Positions 41,946 through 51,410 are shown, numbered from the stretch's first letter. The stretch is 64,000 nucleotides of DNA from Pseudoxanthomonas sp. CF385 (GCF_900104255.1 NZ_FNKZ01000002.1:806001-870000), one strand, 5' to 3'. Notes: a model not told the origin generated them from the sequence alone. Program-made: numbers and translations.

Positions 41946-43127
41946 TCACCGCGCCGGCAGCATGTTCACGGATTCCCCTGCCGCGATATCGCAACTCCCC
42001 GGCTGCGCGTTGATCCAGTCGCGGATCAGCTGCACGCCCTCGCGGTGCACCACCGAACGACCCAGCTCCGGCATCATGATCGCCGGGTCGTCGCTGTCCA
42101 TGCGGAACTCGAAGATCGAAGCGGCGGCGTTGCCCGGCTCGATGTCGTGCAGACGATTGCCGGTGCCCTTGCCCGCCGCGATCGGCTGCTTGCAGAAGCC
42201 CAGTTTCAGGCGGTCCTGCGTGTGCGCATCCAGCCAGAGCCCGGAGGTGATCGCCGGCCCGGTGGCGCTGTGGCAGTGGCCGCAATTGACGTCCAGGTAG
42301 GCGCGCGCGCGCGCCTCCAGCGGTGCGGCAGCATCCATCGCATCCGCCAGTCGCGGCGCATCGGCCGGCACGCCGGTCAGGTAACCCACGCGCGCCAGAT
42401 GGGCGAGCTGGTTCTCGCGGCCGCCGGCATAGGCGAAGTCGCGGTTGAGGTGGCGCGCCTTCGGACCGATCGGCAGCAGCTTGCGCGACTTGTTGTCGGT
42501 GATGTGGCAGCCACCGCACTGGTTCTGGTCCGGCACCTGGTAGTCGGCCGTCTCGCGCGCACCTGTGCCGTCGACGAGCTCGAGCGCCACCAGCTCACCC
42601 GTGCGCTTGAGCGTGGCCTCGGTCTGCGTCTCGTTCCATACGTACGGAAGCGCCACCCACCCGTCCGTGCGATGCACCAGCAGGCGGGTTTCGATCAGGC
42701 GTACCTGGGACAGGTCGAGGGCTTCGCCTTCCAGCGAGGACTGCGACGGCCGCGTGCGCGCGACGGATTTCCCGTCCCATGCCGTGCCTGCGGGCAGCGG
42801 GTAGTAGAAGGTCTTGCTGAGGATGGTGCCCACCGGAAAATCGAAACTCTGCTCCGGCTGGTACGTCGCCGACGTGCCCTCGGGCATCCACACCGTGCGC
42901 AGCTTGTGCGCGTAGTCGCTGAAGAGCGGCGTATTGAGGTCGTACGGCACCACGCCTTCGTTGAGGCGGAGCTTGCCGCCTTCGATCCGGAGCACGCCCC
43001 ACTCACCCAGCGTCTTCGGTTGACCGTCGGCGAAGAAATGCACGCCCGCCGACGGTCGACAGGCGGCCAACGCGAGGCCCAGCAGGGCGATCACAAGCAG
43101 GAATCCCCGCCGGTACGGCTTCCGCAT
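41946..43127 (-). CDS. Dihaem c-type cytochrome lipoprotein (SO2930 / HNE_0200 family)
   Basis: This 393-residue lipoprotein has a signal with lipobox LALAAC (Cys23). Haem sites are CGGCH (204-208) and CGHCH (282-286); the likely distal Met is in IMMPELG (351-357). An N-terminal domain of about 180 residues (LNTPLFSDYAHKLRTVWMP, DGWVALPYVWNE) is characteristic of the family I recall as TIGR03806. This family regularly pairs with a beta-helix protein and its function is unknown. The gene starts 3 nt after the beta-helix gene. Redox chemistry at the periplasm or outer membrane is a reasonable inference; no substrate can be named. Confidence 0.85.
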   Translation of the reverse strand: MRKPYRRGFLLVIALLGLALAACRPSAGVHFFADGQPKTLGEWGVLRIEGGKLRLNEGVVPYDLNTPLFSDYAHKLRTVWMPEGTSATYQPEQSFDFPVGTILSKTFYYPLPAGTAWDGKSVARTRPSQSSLEGEALDLSQVRLIETRLLVHRTDGWVALPYVWNETQTEATLKRTGELVALELVDGTGARETADYQVPDQNQCGGCHITDNKSRKLLPIGPKARHLNRDFAYAGGRENQLAHLARVGYLTGVPADAPRLADAMDAAAPLEARARAYLDVNCGHCHSATGPAITSGLWLDAHTQDRLKLGFCKQPIAAGKGTGNRLHDIEPGNAAASIFEFRMDSDDPAIMMPELGRSVVHREGVQLIRDWINAQPGSCDIAAGESVNMLPAR

Positions 43128-43130
43128 GCC

Positions 43131-44366
43131 TCACCCACGCTTCAGGTCGATCGCGGGCAGCCGGGGCAGCGCGCAGTCGTGGGCCTTCGCATCCTTGCTG
43201 GGGTTCTTGTAGCCGCCGGGGCCGTCTGCGTTGACCACGCCGCTGACGTCGCGCAGGCAGATCTGCGGACCGACCTTGTTGCCGTCGACCACGCGGTCCT
43301 TGTTGAAGTAGCCATCCCACAGCACGTCCGGGAAGTTGCCGCCCAGGCCATAGGTGGCCACCTTCAGCGCCTTCAGGTCGAACCCGTCGGGCGAATCGCC
43401 GCCACCGGACAGCGTGTTGCCGTGGATGTAGATGCGTTCCGGGTACGGATCGAAGTTGGGCGAAGCGCTGCTGTCCTTGTAGCCGGTCGAGTACACGCTG
43501 GAGACGATGATGTTCGCGGTCGCGTTGTCGCGGATCTCGTTGCCGAAGACCTCGATGTCGTCGTTGGAGTTGATGACGATGCCCGAACCGGCCGGCACGC
43601 TGGCCACCGGCGTGCCCTTGGCGCCGAAGTTCTCGTGGTTGTTGGCGATGACCTTGTTGTCGTAGACGCGGATGTTGCCGCCCTGCTGCGACAGGCCCGG
43701 CATGTTGAAGACGAGGATGCCGCCGGTGTTGCCGGTGGCGACGTTCTCGTACACGTCCGCATTGATGGTGTTCTCCACCTCGATGCCGGCCACGTTCTGC
43801 TCGGCGCGGCTGCGCCGCACGATCACGCCGTCGGACTGGCCGACGTAGATGCCCGCGTCCGACGCGCCGATGGACACGGTGTCCTCGATCAGCACGTTCT
43901 TCGTCAGCACCGGATAGATGCCGTAGGCGCCGTTCTTCGTGCTCGGCCCGCCGGTCCACTGCACCTTCACGCCGCGCACGGTGATGTTGGTCGACTCGCT
44001 GATCTTCAGGCCGTCGCCCTTGGAGTCCTCGATGGTCAGGTGTTCGATGGTGAAATCGTCGCCGTTGACCAGCAAGCCCTCGGCGCCGGCCTTCTGCCCC
44101 TTGAAGCTCAGCACGCTCTTGTCCATGCCGGCCCCGCGGATGGTCACCCCGCTCGCGCGCAGGGTCAGGCTGCGGTCGAACTGGTGGCGGCCGGCCGGGA
44201 TCTCGATGACGTCCCCTGGCTTGGCGTCCAGCAGCCGCTCCTGCAGGGTGGCGGCGAATGTCGCGTCCGCCGCCGGCACCGCGGCCGTCTCGGGCGCCTT
44301 GGGCTGGCAACCGGTCGCCAACAGCGCCAGCGCGCCGGCCATCGCCCAGGAAATGTTGCGCTGCAT
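43131..44366 (-). CDS. Parallel beta-helix repeat lipoprotein
   Basis: This 411-residue lipoprotein has a signal with lipobox LLATGC (Cys20). The body is a right-handed parallel beta-helix: repeats such as TIEDSKGDGLKISESTNITV, SIGASDAGIYVGQSDGVIV and EVENTINADVYENVATGNTG alternate turns and strands (PbH1-like), as in polysaccharide-acting enzymes. It has no obvious catalytic triad. I recall the family as TIGR03805, which occurs beside the dihaem family found downstream here. The start MQRNISWAM follows GGGAGGGGAGACTC. It is the first gene of the operon, divergent from an AraC-type regulator. Confidence 0.85.
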   Translation of the reverse strand: MQRNISWAMAGALALLATGCQPKAPETAAVPAADATFAATLQERLLDAKPGDVIEIPAGRHQFDRSLTLRASGVTIRGAGMDKSVLSFKGQKAGAEGLLVNGDDFTIEHLTIEDSKGDGLKISESTNITVRGVKVQWTGGPSTKNGAYGIYPVLTKNVLIEDTVSIGASDAGIYVGQSDGVIVRRSRAEQNVAGIEVENTINADVYENVATGNTGGILVFNMPGLSQQGGNIRVYDNKVIANNHENFGAKGTPVASVPAGSGIVINSNDDIEVFGNEIRDNATANIIVSSVYSTGYKDSSASPNFDPYPERIYIHGNTLSGGGDSPDGFDLKALKVATYGLGGNFPDVLWDGYFNKDRVVDGNKVGPQICLRDVSGVVNADGPGGYKNPSKDAKAHDCALPRLPAIDLKRG

Positions 44367-44422
44367 GAGTCTCCCCTCCCATACGCTTGCGTAGTGACAG
44401 GCAGTCTGGTGCGCCCGCCTAT

Positions 44423-44450
44423 GTGACACGGAGGGCAGGAGCGGCATACT
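44423..44450 (+). promoter_or_regulatory. Promoter of the AraC-type gene
   Basis: GTGACA (44423-44428) and CATACT (44445-44450) are spaced by 16 bp, resembling a sigma-70 promoter for the araC-type gene 36 nt downstream. TGACA also occurs at 44395-44399, giving a 29-bp-spaced direct repeat, and TACGCTTGCGTA at 44382-44393 is a near-perfect palindrome; either could be a regulator site. Confidence 0.4.
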
Positions 44451-44485
44451 AAGGGGGGCAAAGCGGACAAGCTGGAGGGGCTTCG

Positions 44486-45529
44486 ATGCGCTGGAAAACG
44501 GGACTGGGCAACCGCCTGTCGGTCGCCAACCTGCCCACGAACATGCTGTGCGGCCTGGTGCTGCTCGCCGGCGAGTTCGGTGTGAACGCCGAGAGCTGGT
44601 TCGCCGGCATGCGCCTCAACGTGCAGGAGATCCACGATCCACAGGCGCGGGTCTCCTATCGGCAGGCGAGCGAGATCATCCGCCGCGCGCTGCCGACGCT
44701 GCCGATCGACGGGGTCGGCCTGGCGATGGGCGAAAAACAGAACGGCGGCAACTTCGGCCTGCTCGGCCTGGCGATGAAGACCGCGCCCACGTTCGGCGAT
44801 GCCGTGCAGATCGGCCTGGAATACCAGCGCAACCTCGGCCCGCTGATGGACCTGGACCTGCAGGACCGCGACGATGGCGCGCTCGCCGTGGTCGCCACCG
44901 CACCGGAGGAAGCCGCCGATCTGCTGCCGTTCCTGTGCGAGGAAATGTTCGCCAGCACGCTGATGCTCGCGCGCGAACTGGCGGGCGGGGACTTCCGTCC
45001 GCTGTGGATGGAGCTCGGCTACCCTGCGCCGCGCTACGCAGCGCGCTATGCGGACCTGTTCGGCTGCGAGATCCGCTTCAACCAGGCGCAGCACGCGATG
45101 GTGGTGGATCGCCGCTGGCTGGAACTGCCGTTCGCCAGCTACAACCCGGTCACCTCGCGGCAGGCCCTGTCGCTATGCCAGGCGCAGCTCGCGGCGATGT
45201 CGCTGCGCGGCGAGACGACCGCGGCTGTCGAGCGCCAGCTGCGCCCGCGCCTGCGCGAGAACCCGCAGATGACCGACGTCGCCGCTGCCCTGCACCTGAG
45301 CGAGCGCACGCTGCGCCGCCAATTGTCCGAGGAGAGCACGAGCTTCAGCGCGGTGCATGACCGTGTGCGGACCGAACGCGCGCTCGAACTGCTGCAGGAT
45401 CCGGACCTGACCATCGCGGCGGTCGGCAGCCAGATCGGCTTCACCGACGTGCGCGAGTTCCGTCGCGCCTTCAAGCGCTGGACCGGGCACACGCCGAGCG
45501 AGGCCCGGTTGCCCGGCCCCGTCGGCTAG
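44486..45529 (+). CDS. AraC family transcriptional regulator
   Basis: This 347-residue regulator has an N-terminal arabinose-binding-type sensor domain (residues 15-210, typical of OruR/ArgR-like members: GLAMGEKQNGGNFGLLGLAM, DAVQIGLEYQRNLGPL) and a C-terminal double helix-turn-helix (about 245-340: MTDVAAALHLSERTLRRQLSEESTSFS, then IAAVGSQIGFTDVREFRRAFKRWTGHTP). A GGAGGGG ribosome site precedes the ATG. It is divergent from the beta-helix operon and likely activates it in response to a small molecule. It converges on ridA with a 6-nt gap. Confidence 0.9.
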   Translation: MRWKTGLGNRLSVANLPTNMLCGLVLLAGEFGVNAESWFAGMRLNVQEIHDPQARVSYRQASEIIRRALPTLPIDGVGLAMGEKQNGGNFGLLGLAMKTAPTFGDAVQIGLEYQRNLGPLMDLDLQDRDDGALAVVATAPEEAADLLPFLCEEMFASTLMLARELAGGDFRPLWMELGYPAPRYAARYADLFGCEIRFNQAQHAMVVDRRWLELPFASYNPVTSRQALSLCQAQLAAMSLRGETTAAVERQLRPRLRENPQMTDVAAALHLSERTLRRQLSEESTSFSAVHDRVRTERALELLQDPDLTIAAVGSQIGFTDVREFRRAFKRWTGHTPSEARLPGPVG

Positions 45530-45535
45530 ACGCGC

Positions 45536-45919
45536 TTACTCGAGCACCATCACCGCGTCGACTTCGAACGCGGCGCCCTTCGGCAGGCCCGACACCTCGA
45601 TCGTCGAGCGTGCGGGGAACGGTGCCGCGAAGTACTCCTGCATCACCGCATTGACGGCGGCGAACTGCGACAGGTCGGTCAGGTAAAGGCCCAGGCGGAC
45701 GATCTGATCCAACGAACCGCCCGCGGCCTCGGCGACGGCCTTGAGATTGTCGAACGCGCGGCGCGCCTGCACGGCGATGTCGCCGTCGACGAGGTTGCCG
45801 GTGGCCGGATCCAGCGGGATCTGCCCGGAGAAGTACACCGTGTCGCCCGCGCGCACGGCCTGCGAGTAGGGGCCGATGGCCGCCGGCGCGCGGTCGGTGT
45901 GGATGATCTGCTTGGACAT
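45536..45919 (-). CDS. ridA: RidA family reactive intermediate/imine deaminase
   Basis: This 127-residue trimeric enzyme hydrolyses enamine/imine intermediates made by PLP enzymes. It has [23 protein letters not shown] at residues 16-38, the catalytic Arg in [15 protein letters not shown] (Arg104) and the C-terminal EVDAVMVLE. An AGGAGC ribosome site (revcomp of GGCTCCT) precedes the ATG. It follows spoT with a 48-nt gap on the same strand; the spoT-ridA order is common in this lineage. Confidence 0.95.
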   Translation of the reverse strand: MSKQIIHTDRAPAAIGPYSQAVRAGDTVYFSGQIPLDPATGNLVDGDIAVQARRAFDNLKAVAEAAGGSLDQIVRLGLYLTDLSQFAAVNAVMQEYFAAPFPARSTIEVSGLPKGAAFEVDAVMVLE

Positions 45920-45967
45920 CGTCGGCTCCTGGCGGCGGGAGCCGGCATTGTAAACGGGCGCGACGGC

Positions 45968-48139
45968 TTACTGCCGGCGCACGCCATGCACGACGTTGAG
46001 GCGCCGCAACCGGCGCATCACTTCCGCCAGATGGTTGCGGTCGCGGACCTGGATGGAGAAGCGCAGCACGGCCATGTTGATGTCGCGCTCCAGGTATTCC
46101 ACGCGCTCGATGTTGGACTGGCTCTTGGCCACCGCGGCCGCCACCTGCGCGAGCACGCCCGGGCGGTTCTCCACGTCGATGAGCAGCGCGGCGTCGTAGT
46201 CGCCGGTGACGTTGGCGTCCCACGCGATCGGCACCCAGCGGTCGGGCGACTTGCGGAACTCGACCACGTTGGGGCAATCCAGCCGGTGCACCACGATGCC
46301 CTTGCCGGCGGTGTGATACCCCATGATCTCGTCGCCGGGGATCGGCTGGCAGCATTGCGCGAAACTGACCACGCCGCGTTCGCCGCCGGTGATCAGGATC
46401 TTCTCCTGCGAATGCTTGGAGTGGCCGCCGCCGCGCAGTTCCGCGAACGCGGTGAGCGCCTGCGCCGCCTGCGCCGGCATCCAGTTGCCCAGCGCCACGT
46501 CGGCCAGGAAGGCTTCCAGCCGCGGGTACTTGTGCTCGGCGAGGAAGGCTTCCAGCCGCTGCTGCGGCAGCCGCTCGAGCGAGCTGTCCAGGTCCTCCAG
46601 CGCGCGGTCCAGCATGCGGTGGCCGAGCTGCACGGCGTCTTCGTGCTCCAGTTGCTTGAGCTGGTGGCGGATCGCGGTACGCGCCTTGCTCGTGACCACG
46701 AACTCCAGCCACTGCGGTTTCGGCGCGGCCGACTTGGCGGTGATGATCTCCACGCTCTGGCCGCTGCTGAGCTTGGTGCGCAGCGGCACCAGCTTCTTGT
46801 CCACGCGCGAGGCCACGGCCTGGTTGCCCACGTCGGTGTGAACGGCGTAGGCGAAGTCCAGCGCCGTGGAGTTGCGCGGCAGCGAGAGGATCTTGCCCTT
46901 CGGCGTGAACAGGTAGACCTCGTCCGGGAACAGGTCGACCTTGACGTTGTCGAGGAACTCCAGCGACGAACCCGCCGCCCGCTGGTTGTCGATCAGCTCG
47001 ACGATCCAGGCGTGCGCGCGGTTCTGCGCGCTGTTGGGCGAATCGGTGCCGTACTTGTAGGTCCAGTGCGCGGCGATGCCCCGCTCGGCGACCAAGTCCA
47101 TCTCGATCGTGCGGATCTGCACCTCGATCGGCGAGCCGTACGGGCCGAACAGCACGGTGTGCAGCGACTGGTAGCCGTTGGCTTTCGGGATCGCGATGAA
47201 ATCGCGGAAGCGCCCATCCAGTGGCTTGTACTGCGCATGCACCGCACCGAGGGCGTGGTAGCACGACGGCACCGAATCGACGACGACGCGGAAGCCGAAC
47301 ACGTCCATCACCTGGTCGAAGCTTTTCCCTTCGCCCTGCATCTTGTTGTAGATGCTCCACGGCGTTTTGATCCGGCTGACCAGGCGGTGCTCGATGCCTT
47401 CCTTCGCCAGCCGCTGCGACAGGTGCGCCTCGATCTGCGCCATCGACTCGCGACGCATGACCGGCTGGCTGCGGATGTGCTTCTCGATCACCGCGTGGCG
47501 CCACGGGTGCAGCGCGCGGAAGCCCAGGTCCTGCAGCTCGGACTTCACCAGGTTCATGCCCAGCCGCTGGGCGATGGGCGCGTAGATCTCCAGCGTCTCG
47601 CGGGCGATGCGCGAGCGCGCCTCGGCGCTCTGAGCGCCCAGCGTGCGCATGTTGTGCAGGCGGTCGGCCAGCTTGATCATGATCACGCGCAGGTCGCGCG
47701 ACATGGCCAGCAGCATCTTGCGGAAGCTTTCGGCGGCCGCTTCCTGGCGGTCGCGGAACTTCAGCTTGTCCAGCTTGGTGACGCCGTCGACCAGCTCGGC
47801 GACGTTCTCGCCGAACTCGCCGGCGATCTCTTCGCGGGTGAGCGGCGTGTCCTCGATGGTGTCGTGCAGGATCGCCGCGATCAGCGTCTCCGCATCCATG
47901 CCCAGTTCGGCCAGGACGCCGGCCACGGCCACCGGATGGGTGATGTAGGGCTCGCCCGACTTGCGGGTCTGCCCCGCGTGCGCGGCGGCGCCCACTTCCC
48001 AGGCGCGCCGCACCAACGGCAGCTGGTCTTTCGGCAGATAGGCCGCGGATTTTTCGAACTGCGCCATGTAGTCCGGCGTCGCGTCGTCGTGCGACGGCGC
48101 GGGCGTGCGGAGTGCCTTCACGGTGCGGCCGGAATTCAT
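45968..48139 (-). CDS. spoT: Bifunctional (p)ppGpp synthetase/hydrolase SpoT
   Basis: This 723-residue stringent response enzyme degrades and makes (p)ppGpp. The hydrolase HD domain is intact: HDTIED at 92-97 and THPVAVAGVLAELG earlier. The synthetase domain runs from about 230 to 360 (VFGFRVVVDSVPSCYHALG, DFIAIPKANGYQSLHT). Then come TGS (VDLFPDEVYLFTPKGKILSLPRNSTALDFAY spans residues 399-429), helical and zinc-finger-like (CCQPIPGDEI) regions and a C-terminal ACT domain (ALLIDVENRPGVLAQVAAAVA). It is separated from rpoZ by a hairpin. MNSGRTVKAL is the only sensible ATG start at the frame's end. Confidence 0.96.
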   Translation of the reverse strand: MNSGRTVKALRTPAPSHDDATPDYMAQFEKSAAYLPKDQLPLVRRAWEVGAAAHAGQTRKSGEPYITHPVAVAGVLAELGMDAETLIAAILHDTIEDTPLTREEIAGEFGENVAELVDGVTKLDKLKFRDRQEAAAESFRKMLLAMSRDLRVIMIKLADRLHNMRTLGAQSAEARSRIARETLEIYAPIAQRLGMNLVKSELQDLGFRALHPWRHAVIEKHIRSQPVMRRESMAQIEAHLSQRLAKEGIEHRLVSRIKTPWSIYNKMQGEGKSFDQVMDVFGFRVVVDSVPSCYHALGAVHAQYKPLDGRFRDFIAIPKANGYQSLHTVLFGPYGSPIEVQIRTIEMDLVAERGIAAHWTYKYGTDSPNSAQNRAHAWIVELIDNQRAAGSSLEFLDNVKVDLFPDEVYLFTPKGKILSLPRNSTALDFAYAVHTDVGNQAVASRVDKKLVPLRTKLSSGQSVEIITAKSAAPKPQWLEFVVTSKARTAIRHQLKQLEHEDAVQLGHRMLDRALEDLDSSLERLPQQRLEAFLAEHKYPRLEAFLADVALGNWMPAQAAQALTAFAELRGGGHSKHSQEKILITGGERGVVSFAQCCQPIPGDEIMGYHTAGKGIVVHRLDCPNVVEFRKSPDRWVPIAWDANVTGDYDAALLIDVENRPGVLAQVAAAVAKSQSNIERVEYLERDINMAVLRFSIQVRDRNHLAEVMRRLRRLNVVHGVRRQ

Positions 48140-48202
48140 GTCGCCAGCCTATGCCAGACCGGTCGGATCGGCAACGCGCGGACCGGGCCCCGAAACGCAC
48201 AA

Positions 48203-48220
48203 GGCCCGCTTTCGCGGGCC
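48203..48220 (-). terminator. Hairpin between rpoZ and spoT
   Basis: GGCCCGC-TTTC-GCGGGCC is a 7-bp stem with tetraloop, 45 nt after the rpoZ stop and 63 nt before the spoT start. On the minus strand it is followed by TTGTGCGTTTCG, so partial termination is plausible. Confidence 0.55.
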
Positions 48221-48265
48221 CTGGGTCATCGTCCGTTCCGATGGGAACGTCAGATGGCGTCGATC

Positions 48266-48565
48266 TCAGTCGTCGCCCTTGGACAGGTCGTCGTCGGCGA
48301 CCACTTCCGCGGCGGCCCATTCCAGCGCTTCGCGTTCGGCGCGCTCGCGCTCGGACTTCTCGACGCGGTCGATCAGTTCATTGTCGATCTTGCGCGCGGC
48401 GATCTCGCGCAGCGCCAGCACGGTGGGCTTGTCCTGCGCTTCGGTGTTGTCGATCTGGGCATCGACGCCGTTGGCCAGCTGGCGGGCGCGCTTGGCGGCC
48501 ATGGTGACCAGCTCGAAACGGTTGTTGACGACTTCCAGGCAATCTTCGACGGTGATGCGGGCCAT
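48266..48565 (-). CDS. rpoZ: RNA polymerase omega subunit
   Basis: This 99-residue subunit starts [20 protein letters not shown], the classic omega N-terminus that latches the beta' C-terminus, and has [11 protein letters not shown]. An acidic C-terminal tail ([11 protein letters not shown]) is slightly long. Omega also forms part of the (p)ppGpp site 1 in Gammaproteobacteria, and the gene is next to spoT. It lies 135 nt downstream of gmk. A GGGAGCCCGC ribosome region precedes the ATG. Confidence 0.97.
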   Translation of the reverse strand: MARITVEDCLEVVNNRFELVTMAAKRARQLANGVDAQIDNTEAQDKPTVLALREIAARKIDNELIDRVEKSERERAEREALEWAAAEVVADDDLSKGDD

Positions 48566-48700
48566 GCGGGCTCCCGGCGACCGGTCGGGTCGCGCAGTGA
48601 ATACGGAAAGGGGCGGCGATTGTAGGCAGCGGGGCCCCCTATTGCAAGCCTTTCCTTGAAAATCAATCGGTTACCCCGGAAATCGGGGGCGGCGACCCGC

Positions 48701-49318
48701 TCAATCGGCCAGCAGGGCGGCGATCAGGCCCGCGTGGCGGACGTCCTGCGCCTCCCGGCGCAACCGGCTGGCGGTGAAGATGGCGTGCATCTGGCCCACG
48801 GCCTCGTCGAACACGTCGTTGACGATCACGTAGTCGAACTCGCCGTAGTGCGACATCTCCTCGCGGGCGGCCGCCAGGCGTCGCTGGATGACCTCCTCGC
48901 TGTCCTGGCCCCGGGCGCGCATGCGCTGCTCCAGCGCCTGGCGCGAGGGCGGCAGGATGAACACGCTGACCGCGTCCGGCACCTTCTCGCGCACCTGGCG
49001 CGCGCCCTGCCAGTCGATCTCCAGCAGCACGTCCTTGCCGGCCGCCAGCTGCGGTTCCACCGACTGCCGGGCGGTGCCCTTCCAGTCGCCGTGCACGCGG
49101 GCGTACTCGAAGAAGTCGCCGGCGCGGATCATCGCCTCGAATTCCTCGGCGCTGATGAAATGGTAGTGCTGCGCGTGGCGCTCGCCCGGCCGCGCGCCGC
49201 GCGAGGTGAACGAGATGGACAGCGCGATCTCCTCGTCGCGGGCCAGCACCGCGTTGACGATGCTGCTCTTGCCCGCGCCGGACGGCGCCGCGACGATGTA
49301 GAGGGTTCCGCGCTTCAT
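48701..49318 (-). CDS. gmk: Guanylate kinase
   Basis: This 205-residue enzyme phosphorylates GMP to GDP. The P-loop is in [10 protein letters not shown] (residues 11-20), and the GMP-binding motifs are TSRGARPGE and [27 protein letters not shown], with [17 protein letters not shown] the lid-adjacent strand. The start MKRGTLYIV overlaps the yicC stop as ATGA. Guanylate kinase is a direct (p)ppGpp target in several bacteria, and its partners rpoZ and spoT follow in the same direction. Confidence 0.97.
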   Translation of the reverse strand: MKRGTLYIVAAPSGAGKSSIVNAVLARDEEIALSISFTSRGARPGERHAQHYHFISAEEFEAMIRAGDFFEYARVHGDWKGTARQSVEPQLAAGKDVLLEIDWQGARQVREKVPDAVSVFILPPSRQALEQRMRARGQDSEEVIQRRLAAAREEMSHYGEFDYVIVNDVFDEAVGQMHAIFTASRLRREAQDVRHAGLIAALLAD

Positions 49319-50175
49319 TCGATGTTCTGCGCCTGTTCGCGGATCTGGTCGATGAGCACCTTCAACTCGACCGCGATGTTGGTGGTACGGATGTCCACGG
49401 ACTTGGAGCCCAGGGTATTGGCTTCGCGGTTGAACTCCTGCAGCAGGAAATCCAGCCGGCGGCCCACCGGGTCCTTCTGGGTGAACACGCGGCGGATCTC
49501 CTTCACGTGGCTGTCGAGGCGGTCGAGTTCCTCGTCCACGTCCAGCTTCTGCAGCCACAGCACCAGTTCCTGCTCCAGCCGGCCCTGCTCCATGCCTTGC
49601 GCCACGTCGACCATGCGCGCCTCCAGCTTCTGCCGCTGGCCGGCGCGGATCTGCGGGATCAGCGTGCGCACTTCGCCCGCCAGTGCGGCGATGCCGTCCA
49701 CGCGCTCGAGGATCGCCGTCACCAGCTTGCCGCCCTCGCGTTCGCGCGCGGCGACGAACTGGTCCAGCACGCCATCCAGCAGCGCCAGCGCTTCGGCCTG
49801 CAGCGCATCCATGTCCACGCCCTTGCTCTGCAGCACGCCGGGGAACTGCAACAGGTCGGTCAGCTCGGTGCGCAGGTTCGGCAGGCGCGAGGCCAGGTCC
49901 AGCGCGAGTTCGGACAACTGCGCGACGACGCGCGGATTCAGCTGCAGGGCGCCATTGCCCTCGGGCGCGCGCAGGCGCAGGGTGAGGTCGAGCTTGCCGC
50001 GGGAGACGCGGGCGGCGACGCGCTCGCGCAACGCCGGCTCCAGCGCGCGCAGTTCGTCCGGCAGGCGCACGCCCAGTTCCAGGAAGCGGTGGTTGACCGC
50101 GCGCAGTTCGGCCGTGAGCGTGCCGCCCTCGGTGGCGCGTTCGGCGGTGGCGAACGCGGTCATGCTGCGGATCAT
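49315..50175 (-). CDS. yicC: YicC family endoribonuclease
   Basis: This 286-residue protein matches the YicC/YloC family: [18 protein letters not shown] at the start, [17 protein letters not shown], and a helical C-terminal half ending [38 protein letters not shown] (residues 249-286), the DUF1732-type tail. Members are hexameric RNases that cleave sRNAs or mRNA ends. I prefer the ATG at 50175 to one four codons upstream because the family begins MIRSMTAFA. Coupled to gmk by a 4-nt overlap. Divergent from rph. Confidence 0.93.
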   Translation of the reverse strand: MIRSMTAFATAERATEGGTLTAELRAVNHRFLELGVRLPDELRALEPALRERVAARVSRGKLDLTLRLRAPEGNGALQLNPRVVAQLSELALDLASRLPNLRTELTDLLQFPGVLQSKGVDMDALQAEALALLDGVLDQFVAAREREGGKLVTAILERVDGIAALAGEVRTLIPQIRAGQRQKLEARMVDVAQGMEQGRLEQELVLWLQKLDVDEELDRLDSHVKEIRRVFTQKDPVGRRLDFLLQEFNREANTLGSKSVDIRTTNIAVELKVLIDQIREQAQNIE

Positions 50176-50286
50176 GCGGGAGCCCATCGGATCAATGAGC
50201 GGCGCATCTTAGCAGCCCGGGCGCCGGCGTCCCGGCCGGGCGGTGGCGGGCTGGTAGACTTCGCCCCCCTCACCGTGGATGCCTCC

Positions 50287-51012
50287 ATGTCCTTTTCCCG
50301 CCCCAGCGGCCGCCAGCCCGACCAGATGCGCGACGTCAGCATCCAGCGCAACTACACCCGGCACGCGGAAGGCTCCGTGCTGGTCAGCTTCGGCCACACC
50401 CGGGTCCTGTGCACCGCCAGCGTGGACAACAAGGTGCCCGGCTTCCTGCGCGGCAAGGGCGAAGGCTGGGTGACCGCCGAGTACGGCATGCTGCCGCGCT
50501 CCACCCACACCCGCAGCGACCGCGAGGCCGCGCGCGGCAAGCAGGGCGGGCGCACGCTGGAGATCCAGCGCCTGATCGGCCGCACCCTGCGTGCCTGCGT
50601 GGACCGCGTGGCGCTGGGCGAGCGCACCATCACCCTGGACTGCGACGTGCTGCAGGCCGACGGCGGCACCCGCACCGCCGCTATCACCGGCGCCTACGTC
50701 GCGCTGGTGGATGCGGTGAACTGGCTGAAGTCGCGCAACGAGATCAAGCGCGACGCCATCCACGGCGCGGTCGCTGCGGTGTCCGTGGGCATCTACCGCG
50801 GCGTGCCGGTGCTCGACCTCGACTACCCCGAGGACAGCGACTGCGATACCGACATGAACCTGGTGATGAACGACGGCGGCGGTTTCATCGAGCTGCAGGG
50901 CACGGCCGAGGGCCATGCCTTCCGCCGCGACGAACTCGATGCGCTGCTCGCCCTTGGCGAAAAGGGCATCGGCGAACTGTTCGCTGCCCAGCGCGCGGCC
51001 CTGGAAGGCTGA
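50287..51012 (+). CDS. rph: Ribonuclease PH
   Basis: This 241-residue phosphorolytic exoribonuclease trims the 3' ends of tRNA. Motifs: [20 protein letters not shown], the substrate-binding [22 protein letters not shown] and [26 protein letters not shown]-terminal [21 protein letters not shown] carries the conserved acidic catalytic residues. The ATG is followed by SFSRPSGR as in the family; a GTG four codons earlier is possible. It is divergent from yicC and 4 nt from the VOC gene. A TAGACT -10-like hexamer lies at 50255-50260. Confidence 0.97.
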   Translation: MSFSRPSGRQPDQMRDVSIQRNYTRHAEGSVLVSFGHTRVLCTASVDNKVPGFLRGKGEGWVTAEYGMLPRSTHTRSDREAARGKQGGRTLEIQRLIGRTLRACVDRVALGERTITLDCDVLQADGGTRTAAITGAYVALVDAVNWLKSRNEIKRDAIHGAVAAVSVGIYRGVPVLDLDYPEDSDCDTDMNLVMNDGGGFIELQGTAEGHAFRRDELDALLALGEKGIGELFAAQRAALEG

Positions 51013-51016
51013 CGCC

Positions 51017-51406
51017 ATGGCGCGCCTGAGCCTGGTCACCCTGTTGGTCGACGACTACGACCGCGCCATCGCGCACTACCGCGATGCGCTGGGCTTCGAG
51101 GTGCGCGAGGACACCGACTTCGGCGGCGGCAAGCGCTGGGTGCGCATCGCGCCGCCCGGCGACGGCACCACCGACCTGCTGCTGGCCGTGGCCAGCACCG
51201 ACGCGCAGCGCGCGCGCATCGGCGACCAGACCGGTGGGCGCGTGGGGTTCTTCCTGCAGACGGACGACTTCTGGCGCGACCATGCGCGGATGTCGGCCGC
51301 CGGCGTCGAATTCATGGAAACGCCGCGCGAAGAGCCCTACGCCACCGTCGCCGTGTTCCGCGATGCCTACGGCAACCGCTGGGACCTGCTGCAACCCAAG
51401 GGATGA
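51017..51406 (+). CDS. VOC family (glyoxalase/bleomycin resistance fold) protein
   Basis: This 129-residue protein has two beta-alpha-beta-beta-beta modules typical of the vicinal oxygen chelate fold: [23 protein letters not shown] (residues 7-29), and [40 protein letters not shown]. Metal ligand candidates are in DLLLA and the C-terminal Glu/Asp region. Its substrate is not known; these proteins include glyoxalase I and dioxygenases. It lies in a tight operon between rph and rdgB, spaced 4 nt on each side, so it may be a housekeeping accessory. Confidence 0.88.
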   Translation: MARLSLVTLLVDDYDRAIAHYRDALGFEVREDTDFGGGKRWVRIAPPGDGTTDLLLAVASTDAQRARIGDQTGGRVGFFLQTDDFWRDHARMSAAGVEFMETPREEPYATVAVFRDAYGNRWDLLQPKG

Positions 51407-51410
51407 CCGG

